Positions 6,086 through 15,008 are shown, counted from the first letter of the stretch. The stretch: 17,374 nucleotides of DNA from an uncultured Methylophilus sp. (GCA_936943315.1 CAKZJM010000241.1:1-17374); one strand, 5' to 3'. Translations and numbers: made by a program. The notes: a model not told the origin generated them from the sequence alone.

Positions 6086-7108
6086 TTACTGAGGCGCTTT
6101 CAGATCGGCCAAATCCCAGCGCGGGCGGATGCTAAAGCTGTAATCTTGCTTATCCGGATGCATGGCATGCAAGCGCATGGCGCCGGCAAACGCAATCATG
6201 GCGCCGTTATCGGTGCAGAATTCCAGGCGGGGATAACTGACGCTGAAGCCACGTTTGGCGGCGGCTTCATTTAATCTGGTCCGCAACCGTTTGTTGGCGC
6301 CTACGCCGCCTGAAACCACCAGGCGTTTAAGCTTGGTTTGTTTGAGCGCTTTGATGCATTTATGTACCAAGATCTCGGTGACTGACTCCTGAAATTCCCA
6401 GGCAATATCCTTAATCGTTTCATCATCCAATTCAGGCTGGTTATTCACCAAGGTGAGAACTGCTGTTTTCAGGCCGCTAAAACTGAAGTTTAAATCTTTG
6501 CTGTTTAGCATGGGGCGAGGCAACTGAAAGTGCGGTTTGCCTTGATCTGCCAGTTTTGAGACCGACGGGCCGCCAGGGTAGCCTAAGCCCAGCAGTTTTG
6601 CCGTTTTATCAAACGCTTCGCCTGCGGCGTCATCCAGCGTGTCCCCTAACAGCTCATACTGGCCAACACCCTCTACGCGCATGAGCTGGCTATGGCCGCC
6701 CGAAACAAGTAACGCGACAAACGGGAAAGCGGGTGGGTGTTCTTCCAGCATGGGCGCCAGCAAGTGGCCTTCGAGGTGATGCACGCCGATGGAAGGTACA
6801 TTGAGCGCCATGGCTAGCGATTGCGCAACGCTGGTGCCTACCAGTAACGCGCCAGCCAGGCCAGGTCCTTGCGTGTAAGCAATGCCTTCAATGTCTTGAA
6901 GAGTCTTCTCGGCCTGAGTCAACACCTGTTGCGTGAGCGGTAACGCGCGGCGGATATGGTCACGCGAAGCCAACTCGGGCACCACGCCGCCATAGGCGGC
7001 ATGCATATCAATTTGCGAATGCAGGGCGTGCGCCAGTAATCCGCGGCGCGTGTCATACAATGCTACGCCGGTTTCATCACAAGAAGATTCAATGCCTAAT
7101 ACCAACAT
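6086..7108 (-). CDS. tsaD: tRNA N6-adenosine threonylcarbamoyltransferase TsaD
   Basis: TsaD transfers threonylcarbamoyl from threonylcarbamoyl-AMP to A37 of tRNAs reading ANN codons (t6A37), with TsaB and TsaE. The ASKHA/Kae1 fold is evident from the start GIESSCDETGVALYD, the metal-binding HLEGH (H111, H115), LLVSGGHSQL (~133-142) and the C-terminal metal ligand D300 in CTDNGAMIAFAG. The 340-aa length is normal. The ATG is preceded by GGTGAGAG. It diverges from rpsU, a conserved pairing in proteobacteria. t6A is also needed on the ANN-reading tRNA-Ile2 encoded later in this window. Confidence 0.97.
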   Translation of the reverse strand: MLVLGIESSCDETGVALYDTRRGLLAHALHSQIDMHAAYGGVVPELASRDHIRRALPLTQQVLTQAEKTLQDIEGIAYTQGPGLAGALLVGTSVAQSLAMALNVPSIGVHHLEGHLLAPMLEEHPPAFPFVALLVSGGHSQLMRVEGVGQYELLGDTLDDAAGEAFDKTAKLLGLGYPGGPSVSKLADQGKPHFQLPRPMLNSKDLNFSFSGLKTAVLTLVNNQPELDDETIKDIAWEFQESVTEILVHKCIKALKQTKLKRLVVSGGVGANKRLRTRLNEAAAKRGFSVSYPRLEFCTDNGAMIAFAGAMRLHAMHPDKQDYSFSIRPRWDLADLKAPQ

Positions 7109-7146
7109 CTCTCACCAGACCCGCATACAAATTTTTGAATAAAGGA

Positions 7147-7175
7147 TTGATAAATCCAAATAAGCGCGATAGAAT
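7147..7175 (+). promoter_or_regulatory. Sigma-70 promoter of rpsU
   Basis: TTGATA (7147-7152), a 17-bp spacer and TAGAAT (7170-7175) give a near-consensus promoter. Transcription would start near 7182, about 65 nt before the rpsU ATG. No LexA-type operator was seen. Confidence 0.85.
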
Positions 7176-7246
7176 ACGCGGTTTTCAGTGCTGCATCAAT
7201 CCGCAAGCACGATTGTCTAACCAATATTTGAAGGATAGGGATTTAC

Positions 7247-7459
7247 ATGACCGCTATTCGTGTGAAAGAGAACGAACCGTTTGACGTTGCAATGCGCCGC
7301 TTCAAGCGTTTGATTGAAAAAACCGGTTTGTTGAACGACTTGCGTGCACGCGAGTTCTACGAGAAGCCAACTTGGGAGCGTAAGCGTAAAGCTGCGGCTG
7401 CGGTTAAGCGTCAATACCGCCGTCTGCGCAACCAACAGTTGCCAACAAAACTCTACTAA
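7247..7459 (+). CDS. rpsU: 30S ribosomal protein S21
   Basis: S21 is a small basic protein of the 30S platform near the 3' end of 16S rRNA, involved in mRNA binding at initiation. All 70 residues match the family: MTAIRVKENEPFDVAMRRFKR, then LRAREFYEKPTWERKRK and an Arg/Lys-rich end. The start ATG follows AAGGATAGGG. It is the first gene of the macromolecular-synthesis block leading to dnaG and rpoD, and diverges from tsaD. Confidence 0.98.
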   Translation: MTAIRVKENEPFDVAMRRFKRLIEKTGLLNDLRAREFYEKPTWERKRKAAAAVKRQYRRLRNQQLPTKLY

Positions 7460-7478
7460 TTTTTTAGTGGATGTGAAC

Positions 7479-7499
7479 GGTTAACCTGTCAGGTTAACC
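7479..7499 (+). promoter_or_regulatory. Perfect 21-nt palindrome after rpsU
   Basis: GGTTAACCTG (7479-7488) and CAGGTTAACC (7490-7499) are exact inverted repeats around a single T. The minimal loop means the RNA hairpin would open 1-2 pairs. There is no T-run after it, so it is not a standard terminator. It may be an attenuator, an RNA-processing or stabilising stem, or a protein-binding site. Confidence 0.6.
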
Positions 7500-7508
7500 A
7501 CTGATGCG

Positions 7509-7532
7509 AAGGTTGTGGGTTTCCGCAACCTT
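7509..7532 (+). promoter_or_regulatory. Second hairpin between rpsU and yqeY
   Basis: AAGGTTGTG (7509-7517) pairs with CGCAACCTT (7524-7532), with one G-U pair and a six-base loop. It lies 9 nt after the palindrome. No T-tract follows. Together the two stems could reduce read-through from rpsU, whose product is needed in far greater amounts than the downstream genes. Confidence 0.5.
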
Positions 7533-7575
7533 TAGCTATTTATACAGCCCGTTTTATTGAGATAAAGATCCTCTT

Positions 7576-8019
7576 ATGAGCCTGAAAGCACAAATCTCCG
7601 AAGACATGAAAACCGCCATGCGTGCCAAAGACATGCAAAAACTGGGCGTGATTCGTTTGCTGCAAGCTGCGATCAAGCAACGTGAGGTGGATGAACGTAT
7701 TGAGCTGGATGATGCGGCCGTGATTGCCGCCATTGAAAAAATGCTCAAACAGCGCCGTGACTCGATTGCTGCGTTTGAAGGCGCCAACCGTATGGACTTG
7801 GCGGACCAGGAGAAGTTTGAGGTGACGGTATTGCAAGCCTATTTGCCAGCACAGTTAAGCGAAGAAGAAATCAACGCCATTATCGCTAAAGTGGTGGCTG
7901 AGACTGGCGCAGCCGGTGCTAAGGATATGGGTAAAGTGGTTGGTGCTGTGAAGCCGCTCGTGGCCGGTAAGGCTGATATGGCGAAAGTCTCTGGATTGAT
8001 TAAGGCGGCCTTGGGGTAG
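7576..8019 (+). CDS. GatB/YqeY domain-containing protein
   Basis: 147-aa protein of the YqeY family, related to the tRNA-binding tail domain of the GatB subunit of Asp/Glu-tRNA amidotransferase. The N-terminal helical part (SLKAQISEDMKTAMRAKD, then RLLQAAIKQREVDER) and the C-terminal part (LQAYLPAQLSEEEI, ending in GLIKAALG) are family-typical. The cellular role is not established; a tRNA- or amidotransferase-linked function has been proposed from the GatB similarity. It sits between rpsU and dnaG, a frequent position in betaproteobacteria. The spacer before the ATG has only a weak purine-rich stretch (GAGATAAAGAT). Confidence 0.93.
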   Translation: MSLKAQISEDMKTAMRAKDMQKLGVIRLLQAAIKQREVDERIELDDAAVIAAIEKMLKQRRDSIAAFEGANRMDLADQEKFEVTVLQAYLPAQLSEEEINAIIAKVVAETGAAGAKDMGKVVGAVKPLVAGKADMAKVSGLIKAALG

Positions 8020-8060
8020 TTCTTTAGGCAGTGTTAGCTGCAACAAACACTCACTTGTAA

Positions 8061-8085
8061 AAGGGCGCGTTGACGCCCTTTTTTA
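8061..8085 (+). terminator. Intrinsic terminator after yqeY
   Basis: The perfect stem AAGGGCG (8061-8067) / CGCCCTT (8074-8080) has a six-base loop and is followed by a T-run. It separates the rpsU-yqeY unit from the following gene, which has its own promoter. Confidence 0.93.
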
Positions 8086-8124
8086 TTTGGCCTGTGTCAT
8101 GAGTCGCTGGGGGTGTGAAATTGG

Positions 8125-8154
8125 TTGCAAATGATTAATTAAAACTCCTACAAT
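8125..8154 (+). promoter_or_regulatory. Candidate promoter of the DUF3857 gene
   Basis: TTGCAA (8125-8130) and TACAAT (8149-8154) are 18 bp apart, about 47 nt before the ATG at 8202. It lies directly after a terminator, where a promoter is expected. Confidence 0.6.
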
Positions 8155-8201
8155 GCAATAAGCCTCACTCTTAAAATAACAAAATCAATTTCAGGTTTTT
8201 C

Positions 8202-11090
8202 ATGAAACACTATCATCCCTTTCTTTCTGTCTTATTGGCGTTGGCATTGCTTACCTCTCCGGTTTCACAAGCGGCTGGGGCCAAGAAAAACAAAGTCAGA
8301 GCCACTGAGTCTGCTGTTGCTGAACAAAAATCTGTGTCTTCCAAAGCATTTTCGTATCAGGTGGGAGCTCGGCCACTGTTTGTGGAGGCGGTTACTGCAC
8401 CTAATATACAAAAGGCACAAGGCAGCGCAGTAGGTGATCAATACTATAGTCTGATTGATCGCCAAATGTCCTTGCTCGATGGTCAAAAGGTTGATTATTT
8501 TCATTACAAATCAAAGGTATTGACCCGTCAGGCATTGCAAGACGCCTCTCAGGTATATATCAACTTCAATCCCGAATATGAAAAGCTGACGTTGCATAGC
8601 ATTAGGCTCTGGCGGGATGGGCATGCAATGGAGTTAACCGATAAGGTTAAGCTTGATTTGATGCAGCGCGAGCGCAATCTTGAGAAAAATATGTATGAAG
8701 GTGAGGTTACTGCACTTGGTGTGTTGCCTGGGGTGGAGGTTGGAGATGAGGTGGAGTTGGAGTACAGCACTGCAGGCAGCAACCCGATTCTGGGCAATCT
8801 TTACTCGGGTCTTTTTTCAATCACGCAGGCTGCCTTTGTTCAACATTATAGCTTGCGTATTTACACACCTGACCGCCGTTCACTCAATGTCGTTCCTCCG
8901 GTCGGGGTGAATGTGGTGAAAGATGTGGCTGGCGGGGTGCTTCGGTATGTCGTTGAAGCGGACAAGATTGCGCCTGTGTTGTCTGAGGATAGTGTGCCTC
9001 CATGGTTTAACCCTTTTAAGTTGGTGCAGGTTAGTGAATATGCCTCTTGGGGGCAGGTTGCAACTTGGGCGCGAGGGTTGTTTGCGCAGAGTGAACCACT
9101 CAGTCCACTCATGCAGAAAAAAGTGGACGACTGGAAAGCTTCTGGCTTGAGTAAAGAAGCTCTGGTGCCTGAAGTACTGCGCTGGGTGCAGAGCGATATC
9201 CGTTATTTTGGTATTGAGTTGGGTGTGAACTCGCATTTACCGAGTAAGCCATCTGAAACGATGGCTAGGAAATATGGTGATTGCAAAGACAAAACCTTGC
9301 TTATGCATGCCCTGCTAAATGCGTTGGACATTCAATCTTTTCCGGTGCTTGCAAGCCTGCGCTACCAGCGTAATACCGCAAAGATGATTCCTTCAGCAGC
9401 CGTTTTTGACCACGCTATCCTTAAGGTAGTGCTTAACGATAAAGCCTACTGGCTAGATGCCACAGCTACACCGCAATGGGGTACTTTGAATAAGTTGAGT
9501 TTCTATGAGTATGGCGGTGTGCTCGCCCTCACTCCTCAGGCTAGTGAGCTTGAAACCATTGCGTATCAAAACGGGATCGAGGATAAATATGTCTCAAATT
9601 ATGACTTTAAGATTCGAGGATACAACCAGCCGGTTGAGCTGACTACACGTTTAATAACCACAGGTAATTATGCCGATTATTTCCGAAAGCTGTTTCAGGA
9701 GCAATCGGTTGATGAGTTTTCCAAGTTTATGCAACAAGATTTGCTCAAAATGTATCCTGATTTGCGCGAGACCAAAGCTACGGAATTTAAGGAGGATTTG
9801 GCCAATAATGAAGTCACTATTGTTTGCCATTACAATCTGAATCAATTTTTAAGTTATGAGCCAGGTAGATTTGAAGCGCCAATACTGGCCATTGATCTGT
9901 TGCCATTTGCGCGCTTGCCAGGCACTCCCAAGCGTGAGTATCCGTATGCCATGCTTCATCATGTATCCCTTGTACAAAATGTGACCTTGGATTTTCCGAA
10001 TGATCCTAGCTTAAAGCCTACTAAACGTAACAAAACTGATAATGGAGACTTCTGGAATCTTGCCACTTCTGTGCAGTTGCAAAATCAGTCGGTGAATATG
10101 AGTTGGGAGCTTAAAGCTAACAAAGAGGCGGTCTTGCCACAGCAGATGGAAAAATACATTAGCGAAACACGCAAAGTCCGGGATGCGATGGGATTAAGCT
10201 TCCGTCTCCCAGTTGGAGATCTCACTGATGCAGAACAAGTGAAACTCATGAAGCAGTTGCGAGCTTATAACCGTTATGGTGAAACAGAATCCTCCCGCGT
10301 CAAGGCAGAAATGAGGGAGGTCATTAATTTGCAAGCGGTGAGCAAGGATATTGACTCCGGAAAACTGTATGGCGCGAAACTTGCCAAAGCATATCAGTTA
10401 CGTGCTTCTGCAAAAGAAACGAGTGGTGATGTGCCTGCTGCACTTTCAGATATACACCAGGCGCAAGTGTTAGCACCGGAAGAGATTGAATATCGACGTT
10501 TTGAGGCTGAAGTGCTGGTTGGAGATGCGCAATTTGCTTCAGCAAAAGCCATATACAATAAGTTGTTGCAGCAGGCTATGCCAGAAAAAGAAATCAGTCC
10601 TGTTCATAAAGGCCTTGGGCAGGCCTTATTTTATCTTGGTGAGCATACAGAGGCGGTGAAGCATTTTGAAATGGCTAAGTCCGCAGCTAGTAAATCGGAG
10701 GTCCCCTATATATTGCTCTGGCAATACTTGGCAGAAGCCTCATTGGACATGGCTGCTGCGCAGGCACACCTTAAGCAAGATCTGGCAGAAAATACAGAGC
10801 GTGATTGGCCATTACCTGTACTGGAAATGCTGTCGGGGCGGCTCACCCCGCAACAATTGATTGCTAAGGTGGATAGCAAGGATGTCGGTGTGCGTGAAGA
10901 TCATTTGTCCGAAGCTTATTACTATATCGGAAAGCAATACCAATTTGCCCAGGATGCTTCAAAAGCAAAGGATGCATTCCGTAAATGCCTTGATCAAAAT
11001 GTGAGTATGTTTATTGAAAACAGCTTTGCGCTGTATGAGTTGGGTCAGCGCAAACAGCTTAAAAAAGAAGGTTTTTTCAGTGGATTTTAG
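8202..11090 (+). CDS. Exported DUF3857/transglutaminase-like protein with TPR region
   Basis: 962 aa. A signal peptide is visible at residues 1-25 (hydrophobic FLSVLLALALLTSPV, cleavage near SQAA). The region ~80-260 fits a DUF3857 domain, including LHSIRLWRDGHAMEL and GVEVGDEVELEY. A transglutaminase-like domain follows with a papain-type triad: C361 in YGDCKDK, H404 in VFDHAIL and D419 in YWLDATA. The C-terminal third (~690-950) is helical with TPR-like repeats such as AKAYQLRASAKETSGDVPAAL and YLGEHTEAVKHFEMAK. The protein is probably periplasmic. Family members are often linked to envelope or exopolysaccharide loci, but the substrate is unknown and hydrolase rather than cross-linking activity is equally possible. 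It lies between yqeY and dnaG on the same strand with its own promoter. Start ATG 8202 is supported by the signal peptide. Confidence 0.85.
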   Translation: MKHYHPFLSVLLALALLTSPVSQAAGAKKNKVRATESAVAEQKSVSSKAFSYQVGARPLFVEAVTAPNIQKAQGSAVGDQYYSLIDRQMSLLDGQKVDYFHYKSKVLTRQALQDASQVYINFNPEYEKLTLHSIRLWRDGHAMELTDKVKLDLMQRERNLEKNMYEGEVTALGVLPGVEVGDEVELEYSTAGSNPILGNLYSGLFSITQAAFVQHYSLRIYTPDRRSLNVVPPVGVNVVKDVAGGVLRYVVEADKIAPVLSEDSVPPWFNPFKLVQVSEYASWGQVATWARGLFAQSEPLSPLMQKKVDDWKASGLSKEALVPEVLRWVQSDIRYFGIELGVNSHLPSKPSETMARKYGDCKDKTLLMHALLNALDIQSFPVLASLRYQRNTAKMIPSAAVFDHAILKVVLNDKAYWLDATATPQWGTLNKLSFYEYGGVLALTPQASELETIAYQNGIEDKYVSNYDFKIRGYNQPVELTTRLITTGNYADYFRKLFQEQSVDEFSKFMQQDLLKMYPDLRETKATEFKEDLANNEVTIVCHYNLNQFLSYEPGRFEAPILAIDLLPFARLPGTPKREYPYAMLHHVSLVQNVTLDFPNDPSLKPTKRNKTDNGDFWNLATSVQLQNQSVNMSWELKANKEAVLPQQMEKYISETRKVRDAMGLSFRLPVGDLTDAEQVKLMKQLRAYNRYGETESSRVKAEMREVINLQAVSKDIDSGKLYGAKLAKAYQLRASAKETSGDVPAALSDIHQAQVLAPEEIEYRRFEAEVLVGDAQFASAKAIYNKLLQQAMPEKEISPVHKGLGQALFYLGEHTEAVKHFEMAKSAASKSEVPYILLWQYLAEASLDMAAAQAHLKQDLAENTERDWPLPVLEMLSGRLTPQQLIAKVDSKDVGVREDHLSEAYYYIGKQYQFAQDASKAKDAFRKCLDQNVSMFIENSFALYELGQRKQLKKEGFFSGF

Positions 11091-11169
11091 CGCCAGCAGA
11101 CTTTGACACGGCAACTAGGTTATACTTTTTGCCTGTCCGTTGCAGCAGTATTTGATATCACTAAGCGCT

Positions 11170-12909
11170 ATGATCCCCGAAAGTTTTATTCAAGAACTGC
11201 TTAATCGCGTAGATATTGTCGAAGTGATCGACAAGGCGGTGCCTCTGAAAAAAGCCGGGGCAAATTACTCTGCCTGTTGCCCGTTTCACAACGAAAAATC
11301 CCCTAGTTTTACGGTTAGCCCGACTAAGCAGTTTTATCACTGCTTTGGTTGTGGTGCGCATGGCTCGGCCTTGAGCTTTCTCATGGAATATAACGGCTTG
11401 AGTTTTGTTGAGGCCATACATGACTTAGCGCGGCAGGTGGGCATGATTGTGCCGCAAGAGCAGCGCGACCCAAACCAGCCTGCGCCTACCTCAAAAGCCG
11501 TCTTGCTGAGTTTGCAGGAAACCTTGCAGCAGGCGGCTAACTATTACAAAGCAGAACTCAAAAAGTCGCCGCGTGCGATTGATTACTTGAAAGCGCGTGG
11601 CTTGAGTGGGCAGGTGGCAGCCAAATTTCAGATTGGCTACGCCCCCGCTGGCTGGCAAAATCTGCAAACTGTCTTTCCGCAATATGAGGCAGAACCGCTG
11701 GAAACGGCAGGCCTGGTGGTGCACAACGAGCAAGGCCGCCGATATGACCGTTTCCGCGACCGCATCATGTTTCCTATCCATAACCAGAAGGGCGAGGTGA
11801 TTGGGTTCGGCGGACGGGTGATTAACCCTGAAGATAGCCCCAAGTATTACAACTCGCCTGAAACGCCGGTGTTTCAAAAGGGTCATGAGCTGTATGGATT
11901 GTTCATGGCGCGACGTGCCATCCGTGATGCTGGCCGGGTGCTGGTCGTAGAAGGCTATATGGATGTGGTGGCATTGGCGCAGTATGGCATTGAGTATGCG
12001 GTGGCTGCGTTGGGCACAGCCACCACGCCATTTCATATCGCCAAGCTCATGCGGCAAACTGATGAAATTGTATTTAGTTTTGACGGTGACAAGGCGGGGC
12101 GTACGGCGGCCTGGCGGGCGGTGATGAACGCGTTACCCGCTATTAAAGATGGCGTGAAATTGCGCTTTCTGTTTTTGCCTGCTGAGCATGACCCGGATAG
12201 CTTTGTGCGCGAATTTGGCAAAGAGGCATTTGAGGCAGAAATGGATAAAGCCATGCCGTTGTCGCAATACATTATCCAGCACTTGAGTGAACATAACCCG
12301 CTGGCTTCGCAAGAGGATAAAGTGCAGTTTTTAAATGATGCCGAGCCTATCCTCAAGCAAATCCAGGCACCGCGGTATGCCATGCTGCTGCGCAAAAAAG
12401 TGGCCGAGATGACCGGGCTGGCCGGTGGCGAAATGCAGCGCATGCTCAAGCTGCCAAACCCCGCCAAAGCACAGCAGAAAGCCGTGCGGCAACGTGCCCG
12501 CACGCCATTGTCATTGCATGTGCGGTTGGCGTTGATGCTGCTCATGCGACCGCAATGGGCCAGGCCGGAGTTGCTTGCGAATATCATGGGCGAGAGCGAC
12601 GAAGAGCACATGTTGCGTGTGATGGTTAAAGCAGCCATCGCCCAGCCAGAGTCGCGGCCAGTTGTCTTGCTGCAAATGATCACGCCCTATATTTCTGAAG
12701 CTTTGCGACACCAATTGCACCGCGAATTGTCTTTATTGGACGATACCTTGGACTTCGCGCTTGAATTTGAGGGGGCCTGTACCCAATTATCAGACATGGC
12801 GCTGATTGCGCGAGAAAAATCCCTGCTGGGGCAGCTCACCGAAAAGCCTTTTTCTTCGTTGTCGGATGCTGAGCGCGAGGCCTTGCGGCAATTAACCAGC
12901 AAACGCTAA
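11170..12909 (+). CDS. dnaG: DNA primase DnaG
   Basis: DnaG makes the RNA primers for replication and works with DnaB helicase. From ATG 11170 the protein has 579 aa, normal for the family. The N-terminal CHC2 zinc finger has C37, H40, C58 and C61 (CCPFHNEKSPSFTV, then FYHCFGCGAHG). The RNA polymerase core includes FRDRIMFPI and GFGGRVI (~195-217). The TOPRIM part shows E261 in VVEGYMDVVAL and D305/D307 in FSFDGDKAGR. The C-terminal part (~435-579) is the DnaB-binding region. The open frame reaches 11140, but family members start MIPESFIQELL, so the ATG at 11170 is chosen. No good Shine-Dalgarno sequence precedes it (TCACTAAGCGCT). The 79-nt gap before it lacks a convincing promoter or terminator, so it is probably transcribed with the upstream gene. 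Confidence 0.96.
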   Translation: MIPESFIQELLNRVDIVEVIDKAVPLKKAGANYSACCPFHNEKSPSFTVSPTKQFYHCFGCGAHGSALSFLMEYNGLSFVEAIHDLARQVGMIVPQEQRDPNQPAPTSKAVLLSLQETLQQAANYYKAELKKSPRAIDYLKARGLSGQVAAKFQIGYAPAGWQNLQTVFPQYEAEPLETAGLVVHNEQGRRYDRFRDRIMFPIHNQKGEVIGFGGRVINPEDSPKYYNSPETPVFQKGHELYGLFMARRAIRDAGRVLVVEGYMDVVALAQYGIEYAVAALGTATTPFHIAKLMRQTDEIVFSFDGDKAGRTAAWRAVMNALPAIKDGVKLRFLFLPAEHDPDSFVREFGKEAFEAEMDKAMPLSQYIIQHLSEHNPLASQEDKVQFLNDAEPILKQIQAPRYAMLLRKKVAEMTGLAGGEMQRMLKLPNPAKAQQKAVRQRARTPLSLHVRLALMLLMRPQWARPELLANIMGESDEEHMLRVMVKAAIAQPESRPVVLLQMITPYISEALRHQLHRELSLLDDTLDFALEFEGACTQLSDMALIAREKSLLGQLTEKPFSSLSDAEREALRQLTSKR

Positions 12910-12941
12910 CCTGTATTTCCCTAAAAACCATGAGGGTATGC

Positions 12942-12970
12942 TTAAAAAACATGCAGAAATCTGGTAAAAT
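12942..12970 (+). promoter_or_regulatory. Candidate promoter of rpoD
   Basis: TAAAAT (12965-12970) is a good -10 box within GGTAAAATAAAGG. The best partner 17 bp upstream is TTAAAA (12942-12947), a poor -35. No heat-shock sigma -10 (CCCCAT-type) was found. Transcription would start near 12977, giving an ~80-nt leader. Confidence 0.5.
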
Positions 12971-13002
12971 AAAGGGTTTCCCGTAACGTTAAATCGAGTG
13001 GT

Positions 13003-13025
13003 GTGCCGGCAGCGGTGCCCGGCAC
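13003..13025 (+). promoter_or_regulatory. Hairpin in the rpoD leader
   Basis: GTGCCGG (13003-13009) pairs exactly with CCGGCAC (13019-13025) around a nine-base loop. It can be extended by GAG/CTC across a five-base bulge. It ends ~18 nt before the AGAGGTGG ribosome binding site, so it could tune translation or be an RNA-processing site. No T-run follows, so it is not a terminator. Confidence 0.5.
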
Positions 13026-13058
13026 TCGGCATCAATCATTTTAGAGGTGGAATCGGCC

Positions 13059-15008
13059 ATGGCCAGACCCAAAGCAGATAAAAGTTTAGATAAAGAACTC
13101 GGAATCAACGAAGTCGAAACACTAAAAGACCCCGCTACCCAGGCAATGGATGCCGAGGCACGCCGTACCCGTTTAAAAACCCTGATTGTTCTGGGTAAAG
13201 AGCGTGGCTACCTGACCTACGCCGAAATTAATGACCACCTGCCGGACGATGTGCAAGACTCCGAGCAGATTGAAAGCATTATCGGCATGATCAATGACAT
13301 GGGTATCCAGGTCTATGAAGAAGCGCCGGATGCCGAAGTTTTGCTGATGTCTGATGCGCCTCCTGCCGTGACCGACGATGATGCTGCTGAAGAGGCCGAA
13401 CAAGCCCTGGCAACGGTAGATTCAGAATTTGGCCGTACTACCGACCCGGTACGTATGTACATGCGCGAAATGGGCACAGTAGACCTGTTGACCCGTGAAG
13501 GCGAAATCGAGATCGCCAAACGGATCGAAGATGGCCTCAAGCACATGGTGCAGGCGATTGCCGCCTGTCCTACCACCATCGCCCAGTTGCTGGAGATGGT
13601 GGATAAGGTCGAAAAAGACGAAATGAGCGTTGATGAACTGGTAGACGGTTTGATCGACAGCGATTTGGGCCTGGACGACGCACTGGCCGCGGCAGATGTT
13701 GAAGAAGAGGAAGCTGCCGACGAGGACGAAGACGAAGACGACGAAGATAGTGATGCTAAAGCCTCGGCCATGTCAGCCGAAGCCTTGGCCAAGCTTAAAG
13801 ACGAGGTGTTGTCACGCTTTGCCGTCATCCGCGCCGCCAATACAAAAATGAACACCATCCGCGAGGCCAAAGGCACCAACGATAGCGAGTACAAAACCTT
13901 GCATCAACAAGTGCTCGATGAGCTCACCGCTTTCCGCTTCTCTGCCAAGCAGGTAGAGGCACTGTGTGACCAAGTGCGTAACATGGTTGAAGAAGTGCGT
14001 ACGCACGAACGCAAGATCATGGATTTTTGCGTGGACAAAGCCAACATGCCACGTCAGCAATTCATCAAGAGTTTTGTCGGCAACGAAATCAACCTGAACT
14101 GGTTAGACGACGAGCTGGCCGGTCACCCTGAGTATGCCGAGCGCCTGGCGCGTTTCAGACACTCAATTCTGGATCAGCAAGAGCGTTTGCAAACCTTGCA
14201 GACCCGTGTTGGCTTGCCCATTAAAGAGCTGCGTGAAATCAACAAGCAAATGACCACCGGTGAAGCCCGCGCTCGCCGTGCCAAGCGCGAGATGATTGAG
14301 GCTAACTTGCGTCTGGTGATTTCGATTGCTAAAAAATACACCAACCGTGGCTTGCAGTTCCTCGATCTGATCCAGGAAGGCAACATTGGCCTGATGAAAG
14401 CCGTGGATAAATTTGAATACCGCCGTGGTTACAAATTCTCTACTTACGCCACATGGTGGATTCGCCAGGCCATCACACGTTCTATCGCTGACCAGGCCCG
14501 CACCATCCGTATCCCGGTACACATGATCGAAACCATCAACAAGATGAACCGTATCAGCCGCCAGATATTGCAAGAAACGGGCTTGGAGCCTGATCCGGCG
14601 ACTTTGGCTGAAAAAATGGATATGCCGGAAGAAAAAATCCGCAAAATCCTCAAAATCAGCAAAGAGCCGATCTCAATGGAAACCCCGATCGGTGATGATG
14701 AAGACTCCCATTTGGGCGACTTCATTGAAGACAACACCACACTGGCGCCAATGGATGCCGCGGTATACGCCAGCCTGCGTGACGCCACCAGTGAAGTGTT
14801 GGAATCACTGACGCCACGTGAAGCTAAAGTGCTGCGCATGCGCTTTGGTATCGAAATGAACACCGACCACACGCTAGAAGAAGTTGGTAAACAATTCGAC
14901 GTCACCCGCGAACGAATCCGCCAGATTGAAGCTAAGGCCCTGCGTAAACTGCGTCACCCGACCCGCTCGGAACGCCTGCGCAGCTTCTTAGAAAACGGTC
15001 AGGATTAG
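13059..15008 (+). CDS. rpoD: RNA polymerase primary sigma factor RpoD (sigma-70)
   Basis: The housekeeping sigma factor, which directs RNA polymerase core to -10/-35 promoters such as those in this window. It has 649 aa from ATG 13059, placed 8-9 nt after AGAGGTGG; the in-frame GTG at 13047 lies inside that site and is unlikely. Region 1.1 covers ~1-85. Region 1.2 starts near DPVRMYMREMG (~129). A long non-conserved region carries an acidic run of Glu/Asp (~214-232). Regions 2.1-2.4 contain MIEANLRLVISIAKKYTNRG, DLIQEGNIGLMKAVDKFEYRRG and FSTYATWWIRQAITR. Region 4.2 has the -35-reading helix-turn-helix (LEEVGKQFDVTRERIRQIEAKALRKL). It completes the rpsU-dnaG-rpoD block. Confidence 0.98.
   Translation: MARPKADKSLDKELGINEVETLKDPATQAMDAEARRTRLKTLIVLGKERGYLTYAEINDHLPDDVQDSEQIESIIGMINDMGIQVYEEAPDAEVLLMSDAPPAVTDDDAAEEAEQALATVDSEFGRTTDPVRMYMREMGTVDLLTREGEIEIAKRIEDGLKHMVQAIAACPTTIAQLLEMVDKVEKDEMSVDELVDGLIDSDLGLDDALAAADVEEEEAADEDEDEDDEDSDAKASAMSAEALAKLKDEVLSRFAVIRAANTKMNTIREAKGTNDSEYKTLHQQVLDELTAFRFSAKQVEALCDQVRNMVEEVRTHERKIMDFCVDKANMPRQQFIKSFVGNEINLNWLDDELAGHPEYAERLARFRHSILDQQERLQTLQTRVGLPIKELREINKQMTTGEARARRAKREMIEANLRLVISIAKKYTNRGLQFLDLIQEGNIGLMKAVDKFEYRRGYKFSTYATWWIRQAITRSIADQARTIRIPVHMIETINKMNRISRQILQETGLEPDPATLAEKMDMPEEKIRKILKISKEPISMETPIGDDEDSHLGDFIEDNTTLAPMDAAVYASLRDATSEVLESLTPREAKVLRMRFGIEMNTDHTLEEVGKQFDVTRERIRQIEAKALRKLRHPTRSERLRSFLENGQD

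Noticed and set aside
11103..11126. TTGACA (11103) and TATACT (11121) before dnaG
   Set aside because: The spacer is only 12 bp, too short for a sigma-70 promoter, so the pair is probably coincidental.
11491..12683. Long minus-strand open frames inside dnaG (188 and 216 codons)
   Set aside because: They lie wholly antisense to a well-supported gene, resemble no family, and reflect the codon structure of dnaG.
13313..13894. Serine-rich minus-strand open frame inside rpoD
   Set aside because: The Ser runs are the antisense reading of the GAC/GAA acidic stretch of RpoD.
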